Of a DNA stretch of 64,000 bases, positions 57,934 to 64,000 are shown piece by piece. The DNA comes from Acanthosoma haemorrhoidale (Eukaryota > Arthropoda > Insecta > Hemiptera > Acanthosomatidae): positions 34,605,841-34,669,840 of the forward strand of contig OV884009.1 of NCBI GenBank assembly GCA_930367205.1. Direction: 5' to 3'. A model generated the notes under the pieces. The model did no database searches, was not told the origin of the DNA, and saw nothing but the letters and a program-made list of their open reading frames with translations. The translations under genes and the position numbers were made by a program. How positions within the stretch are numbered: position 1 is the stretch's first letter; each line of letters begins with the position of its first letter.

Positions 57934-60049
57934 GATTATATATATATAATTTAGACAAAAATATAAAAAAAAAAAAGTGCTACCTCAAAATATGTGGGAG
58001 TTCATTATTTAGCCCTGAGTATATAGTTTGCTGGGTGATCGGCTTATGTCGATAAAAGATTATTCTTAGGCTTCCATCGAATTCATTAATGGACAGACAC
58101 ACTATCTTTGTTGGTTTGCATCAGATCTTTATGTAAGAAGGAAGAGGATATTGATTGGTTTTACAACAAGCAGCAGACATTATTGCGTTCTGTGAGGACT
58201 TTGCCGACGACTTCTTCACCACTTCTTAAAAAAACTGGACGTGGAAAAGTGACTGGAGAGGGTTTGGTGACTACCGCAAACTTAATTCCTTTATACCAAA
58301 AAGACATTTAGTTCATTTCGTGCAGGGATGAACAACTTTTTGACAAATACAAATCAGCGTATTATGTGGCTGAAGATTTAGGGCAGTCCAGCAGCATTAG
58401 GGTATTTTGAATTTTCGTACAAGGTTACGGGAGACAAACATTTCAGTGGCTTGTGAATAGATACATTCAGGGTACCAGTTTACAACGTATATCTGGATGA
58501 CCTTTTAATTTCATCATCATATGAGCAGAATTCAGTCTAGCTCCATCATTCAAATCAACCCTTAAAAATTAGCAGAGTTAAGTTTTTTGGGCTTGGGCTA
58601 GGCGGCCTTCAATGAATCGTGCTGTAGGAGGTCAACATATTTACTATCCCTAAACAAAAAGTTACATGCTAATAAATAAATAAAGCCTTTATTGCATGAG
58701 GAAACAAACAATATTTTGTAAAATAAATAATAACTTGCGACAGTATAAATAAAAAGTACTGCTTCTGAGCTATTTACAATTAATAATAATCTATTACAAA
58801 GTTAAAAATTGTACTTAGTACTTCAAAAAATTGTTTGCAATATATTTACAACTATAAATAAGCAAATATGATTGGAACATGTTGCCTCGTGCTGGCCTCC
58901 CCTTAATCGGATGGTCTAACTTCCCTGGAGACCAAAACCTACAAGAAAGTGGAGCTCGCAATTTCATTCCATAGTTCTTTCCATTTTTCTTTATCACGAG
59001 CAGTTCTCATCCAATTGCTAATAACTATAAACAAATAACATAATTAATAAGTTATTTAAGTCCATAGCCAGGATTTTTTTGACGGGGAGAATGTAGTTTT
59101 TAAGTGGGTTTTGAGTATTTTTTCTTAAGAGGGATATTGTATTCAGAATATCATAGTAAGAGTATGACATATATTAAAACAAGACATATACTAATTTATC
59201 CAAGGATCAGTAGGCTCAGTTTTTTTTTCATTGTTAAGAGCTTTATTTCAGTTCAAGATCTTTGTTCACAATAACACAGGTCATCACCATACATAGGCAG
59301 ACTTTTAATGCTAAAATCGACGTGTTCAGACAAATTCTACAAAACTACTACGCGCCATTGCTTAAAAACTACGTAAAGAACGCGCAAACCTTTGCTCTAA
59401 TTTTAATTTCTGGTTTACAGATTCGTTGAACTCAGAGCAAAGTTTTGGTTGTGTAGTTTTTATCGGCAACCGACATCGCAAATATACTCTACAAGCTTAT
59501 CTCTATTTGGAGAGCTTTAAAACTAATTTCAGTACATAACACAAATAAGTACCAAATCATAAAGAACTTAATTAAGTTCTCTCAAGTTAGCAGAAAATAT
59601 AGAATCGGACAGTGCTATATATATTTTATGAATAATTATGGCGGCTTACAGTGAGATTTGAAGCCCTTAGTATACCGATAATCCTTGTGTGGTAAAAGCG
59701 AATCTGGCTTACACTCTCAAGTAATTGATCATTAATAACTGAAGGATGACCTGATCAAGATGCATCTTGAAGGCTGCTCATTATTATATTATTAATATTA
59801 GAGTTTCATTTTTAAATCATTGGAGAGCCAATCACCTTCTAAATATGACCTCATAATAAAATTTTGAAGAGGGATCAAGAAAAATATAAAAAAAATAGTA
59901 GTGAAATAAACAGCTTTTGCGGAAGCGCCAAGTAGGTGGAAAACTTTATTACCAGCTATGCAGGAGATAAATGAACTGCTCTTTGTTCCACTCATTGATA
60001 AGATTTTCAGAAAAAATGCAGATGAACGGTTTGATTTTGATATTGTGAG
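57934..60049. other. No gene seen; small repeats
   Basis: GCTAATAAATAAATAAAGCC then TTTATTGCAT at about 58669-58697 looks like a minus-strand LINE tail (GCAATAAAGGCTTTATTTAT). An imperfect inverted repeat lies at 59363-59399 and 59434-59462 (TAAAAACTAC...TTTGCTCT). No coding recognised. Confidence 0.4.
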
Positions 60050-60412
60050 AGATCAACAACAATTTTTATTAAGATAAAATTACAATCTACCTTTTATTAG
60101 GCAATAAGTAATTGAGATAAATGTTATCATTCATACCATATTTACAATTCATCATTTACTCGCTCATTCATTAAATATTTACAAACAGCCCAGAGGCCCC
60201 CCAAGTCTACAAGGTTGTCACCTCCCTCGCATGCGAAGGAGGAAGCGGAGTCTCGGGAAGTCCCCCACGCTTCTACGTCAGCCCCGTCACTGGATAAGAG
60301 CCAGCGGAGGCTGGCCAAGAGTACGAGAGCCACAGACGCTCAGGACATGATTAGAGAAACTGGCCATTGCCAGGACTCCCACTAACACTTAATTATAGCA
60401 GGTCACGAGGTC
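60050..60412 (-). mobile_element. Jockey-A LINE 3' copy
   Basis: Minus strand from CCTCGTGACCTGCTATAATT (ORF2 end and stop) through the GC-rich segment to AGATTGTAATTTTATCTTAA then TTGTTGTTGATCTCT. A sense frame in the 3' segment (60333-60142) is open for 63 codons. Confidence 0.92.
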
Positions 60413-62504
60413 TCTGGTCCCCTTTCAAAGTGAATAAATCTTTGATATTGTAATGAATATAATTTGAGCTAACTGAACAAAGTCATTTTACTTTTAGTTC
60501 TATTGCCTACCTACCCCAGGAAATGTTATGCTGGATTAACAAGACTCGACCAATTATAATAATGTGACAGACATATGAAGATAAAAAAAACAACCAGAAA
60601 TATGTACAAAAAAAGTATATTTTAACAAAATTATATTGAGCTATTGAATAATGAGGTAGTATTTCTTTTGACTCACTCACGCTACGATATACAGAAAAAT
60701 GAAGAAGCGGACAATATAGTGAATTCAGCCAGGACTAATTTCAGTGATGGTAGTGTTGCCATAAACTACACCACAGTGTTTGACTGGTGATTTTTGTTTT
60801 TTTTTTTACAAGAAAACTATTCGGCTTAAGAACATATTCGTCACAAAGAAATCTTCCTATAAAACAATACCGTACAACGCAGGTAGTAAACTGAAAGTGT
60901 TTGGCAAATCACGCTACTTACAACAATAGTCAGGAATTTGTTTGGTTTTGGGGCGGGATTTCTGATAAGCTCCACTTTTACTAGGGATTTGTTCTTGCTG
61001 CGTGTTCAGGATTCGCAGTTCTTTATTACAATTTTATCGAGTCCACTATATTATTTATACGGTTATATCTCAGAGTGGAGTACGCCTTCCTGACAAGCCT
61101 TGGGACACACAAGAGCGTGGCTGCTCCAAACACTAGGACAGTTCAGCTGCGCAAGTCCGACCTGCCGTCAGGGGTCTTCAGGGCCTTTCTCCTTTTTGTC
61201 CAAGAGTGGAAGGAGCTGCAGGGCCCACTTCACCATCTCCAAGAGCGCGATTATTCTATATATATATATAGAATAAAGTACATTATAAGGACTTAACTAT
61301 AGAAATATTTAAGCTTGCTAAGTAGTATAGTATATACTACATACTATGTGTAGTATGTAAGGATTCGTTGTATTATTATTAGTATCATTCTGTGCAAATT
61401 ATATTTTATTATCGTTATATAATTATCGCCATACTTGTATTTGTATATTCTTTGTAAGTATCTTTGTATGTCTGTATGCGTCTTTGTAAAAAATGTGAAG
61501 GACAATCCTATATAATATTATCAGTCATTCTTTGTATATTATCATGATGATGAATAAATACGATTTTCAAAGAATAAACCGAGGTTCGTTCACCGGTGCT
61601 ACTCTGGAATACGCGCACAGCAAACGATGCCTCACGCGCGGCCATGTGGAATCCCGTTGGGATAACGATCCCAGGGAGGAAAAACTATATTTCAAATGGA
61701 GCTAAATCCTACATTAACTGTCCAGAGGTAAATTTTATTTCGTGTTAAACTGCCTTTCGGGTGGAAAAAATGGCGTTCATTGGCGATCAAATATCAAAAC
61801 CACGATTAGAGGTCTGGTATTCAATCGAAACCTTTTGCGATATTTTATTTTGTTTTGTAAATTGTTGGTAAACACCCTGCTGCCTTTGAGATCCTGCTGA
61901 TCCTTGGATCTATTAGTACTACAAATCTTGAGCCTATAAGTCTCCGGACTGTGTAATTATCGGCAACGGCGTGGATATGATAGACGGAACGGGTGCAGCC
62001 TGTCATCCGCCTGTGGCCGCTAATATTCACTCACCGCTCCTTCTATATATTTCATCGAACAGTCCCTAATAATTTCATTTATATTCAAAAACCTGTTCAG
62101 CGTCGGCGAAAAGAAAATAACAAAAAAAAAGAAAGTAAAAAGGGGCTAAGCAATTAACTTCCAATTTATAGCTTTAATAATCAAATAAAATGCGTTGATA
62201 CTCTACGAGGATTATATTTATGACGTGCGGTGGGCCCTGAGAGGTCCCGAGATTGAAGTTCACCGGTTTGATTAGCTTGTATTAATCTAGAATTTCCTTC
62301 AGTACGTATAAAGCGTATCAAGCAATGTATGAAGCTGCACTTTCAAATAGTTCCACTCGTAACGGCAAAGTACCAAATCAGAAAGCATATAATGCTTTGC
62401 GCCATTTTTTTTTTAACTTCCTTCAGCTGCTGCAATAATAAGGGTACAAACATTAAAAGAGGAACATTTGGTTGCGGAGATTTTAAGGGCTATTAGATGT
62501 TAGC
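60413..62504. other. No gene seen
   Basis: A perfect 22-base palindrome of TA repeats with GAAT ends lies at 61252-61273. A GC-richer piece at 61070-61250 (73-codon frame, unrecognised) and TTCGTTCACCGGTG at 61588-61601, which recurs in variants near 39284 and 56237, are the only marks. Confidence 0.4.
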
Positions 62505-62842
62505 CAGTGGCGTACCTAGAGTATGCTAGTTTTTGCCACCTGGGGTGGTCCTCAATCTGCTGCCCTTTCTAAGTCATTAAAAATCAACATTGGTTATTAA
62601 CTGATCATAAATAAAAAAAATGTTTTATTTGTTTAAACAGATTGAATATGTAATGATTGAATGTAAGCGGGATTTTTATATTTAGTTTATGCATACAAAT
62701 GTTGACGTTGAGTCGGATCACCGCATTTATTTAAATAATTGATTATGTTGATTAGTACATTATTATATTGTTTATTTTTACCAACTTTTTATCAGGGTGG
62801 ATCGCCTCAATCAACCCCCCCCCCCTCCCGGGAACGCTACTG
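62505..62842. mobile_element. hAT-type MITE, complete
   Basis: Ends are inverted: CAGTGGCGTACCTAGAG at 62505 and, read from 62842, CAGTAGCGTTCCCGGGAG. Flanks ATGTTAGC (62497-62504) and ATATTAGT (62843-62850) match at six of eight positions, fitting the 8-base target duplication of hAT transposases. 338 bases, no coding, with a C run at 62815-62825 near the right end. Related to the truncated copy at 56987. Confidence 0.85.
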
Positions 62843-63139
62843 ATATTAGTTGTACATTTCTAAGGCTCATGTTTTTTTTAATCTTCCAACATTTATCACC
62901 CCAACCATGAGGTCCAGATATTTAGAATTCACACTGAGTATTAAAAAATGAATATTTTCCTATCATATTCAGAGGGCGTCAAATTAAAGATTCCAACATC
63001 TTGAATAATAATATGTATCATGTGTTGACGTGAACTATGCAAAGACAAAGAAGTGCATCCCCCATCATGCGCACACGAAGTTATCGTCTAGCAAGCTGCA
63101 ATAGCGATCATTACTTGGTGGTGCATAAATATAGGTGGC
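62843..63139. other. AT-rich repeat relative
   Basis: ATGAATATTTTCCTATCATA at 62948-62967 and the following GTCAAATTAA resemble 6367-6408, so this is another copy of the dispersed repeat seen at 5860-6440. Confidence 0.45.
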
Positions 63140-63720
63140 TGTTGAGCCATCACGAAGGGGTCTTGAAGATCTAATTGTGGGGTGGAGAAAGAGTTAGATG
63201 TTTGCCTGACTCCATTTCGTCGTAGTAGCAGTACCAGTAGTTAGCTGAGGTTTAGTGGTCTTGGAATACCAACCATCCCAAAAAGCGAATGTGAACTGAA
63301 AAAAAAAAAAAGCTGGGACCACTAGAAAAGTGTTGTGCCCCTGAATCCGTCGTCCAATGATACGGAAGTATAGCGGAGCAGAAGCCATAGACTCCACAGG
63401 GAAAGATGTGGAGGGTGACAGCGCTGTACTAAAGCTAGTACGGTTAGGAATAGAGAGGTGCAGAGGTTTAATGAAAAAGCAGTAGTTAGAAACATCAGTG
63501 CAGCTGCGAATACCAGTCCCGATGCGAGTCGAAGTCTGAACTAAACTGAACCGTAGCTCAGAAACGCGGCATATATAGCCACAGCCAATGAGATAACGGT
63601 TTATTTCGGCCAATCAAGAGGGTTGCTATATGGGCCAATAAAACCTGGCTTCCATCCGTTAGTCTGACCTGGCGATGCTAGTTGAGGTCTGGGAAATAGT
63701 TGCAGCGCACTCTTTATTTA
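63140..63720 (-). mobile_element. Diverged LTR, third copy
   Basis: Starts TGTTGAGCCATCACGAAGGG, like TGTTGGGTCGTCACGAGGGG of copy 2, and shares AGTGGTCTTGGAATA, GAGAGGT..AGAGGTTT.AT and AACATCAGTGCAGCTGC with 33510-33840. On the minus strand TATATATG (63571-63578) is followed about 27 bases on by TTCAGTTTAG, an arthropod-type initiator (TCAGT). This is a good core-promoter arrangement and sets the sense strand. The far end is not clear; a TTGACA at 63817-63822 is one candidate. No target duplication found. Confidence 0.6.
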
Positions 63721-64000
63721 TATGATCATTATTTACACTCTCTTTACATCACAATATTTATATTAATAGATAGATCAGACTTATGGAATAACTTAATTTT
63801 GTTTGTGGTGAAAAGGTTGACACAACAATAGGTAAAAGAGCTCTGAAGCTTCTGACAAATACTCAAGACTGAGGAGAACGGTGAAGCCCATGTGTAGAAG
63901 AAAAAGTAAGACAAAGAAAATGGAAGAACTCAAAAAGCACCATGAAGGTTCTGGAGGGAAATTAGGGGGATAAGATCTGGACTCAGGGCCCAACCGATTA
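63721..64000. other. No gene seen
   Basis: AT-rich to about 63800, then purine-rich up to the window edge. Nothing recognised. Confidence 0.45.

Noticed and set aside
1..64000. CRISPR array, bacterial operon, or phage-like system
   Set aside because: No spaced short direct repeats, no Shine-Dalgarno-linked gene rows, and coding remnants are eukaryotic transposons only.

Overview
This 64 kb window looks like gene-poor, AT-rich intergenic or deep intronic DNA from an arthropod, most likely an insect. That is an inference from the element types present (Jockey-like LINEs, a Merlin-type transposase remnant, Tigger/pogo, mariner-type and hAT-type elements, tRNA-like sequences), the base composition, and the lack of any operon-like coding. 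I found no complete protein-coding gene and no canonical tRNA or rRNA gene. Nearly all recognisable content is dead transposable-element sequence.

The dominant component is one Jockey-clade non-LTR retrotransposon, called Jockey-A here. I count 18 copies on both strands. Almost all are cut at the 5' side and keep the same 3' end, as target-primed reverse transcription produces. The most informative copies are at 25330-26263 (largest reverse transcriptase remnant, FADD motif intact) and 36158-36864 (open ORF2 C-terminus plus complete 3' region). A GC-rich 3' segment of about 320 bases follows the ORF2 stop and is the most repeated sequence in the window. A second Jockey-like family (family B: 18517-18730, 41228-41510, 45780-45925, 50205-50835) and a third retroelement tail (family C: 34505-34930, 56764-56975) are also present.

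Region by region. 0-5 kb: AT-rich DNA, a 600-base-arm inverted repeat carrying two Merlin-like transposase remnants, then a Tigger/pogo-type MITE. 5-11.5 kb: Jockey-A copies and two RTE-like reverse transcriptase scraps. 11.5-17 kb: little but a long CT microsatellite. 17.1-18.2 kb: four tandem copies of a 268-base unit. 18.8-22.4 kb: very AT-rich and featureless, followed by a GC-rich island with a G-run tract at 22.4-23.2 kb. 25-30 kb: the main RT remnant, a mariner-type MITE, a direct duplication around an exon-like segment, and a decayed Tigger element. 31-34.4 kb: two related solo LTRs, one inserted inside a Jockey-A copy. 36-48 kb: more Jockey-A copies, tRNA-like sequences, GC-richer single-copy islands. 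49-64 kb: a perfect 3 x 40-base tandem repeat, family B RT, two hAT-type MITEs sharing a consensus, and a third diverged LTR.

No genes here work together as a pathway. The most useful leads are the exon-like segment with both splice signals at 28292-28381 and its partial direct duplicate, the Jockey-A 3' segment that keeps an open sense frame in several copies, the long Merlin inverted repeat, the 268-base tandem array, and the nested insertions that give relative ages. I see no evidence for a new defence or biosynthetic system. All family calls are by eye, with no database search.
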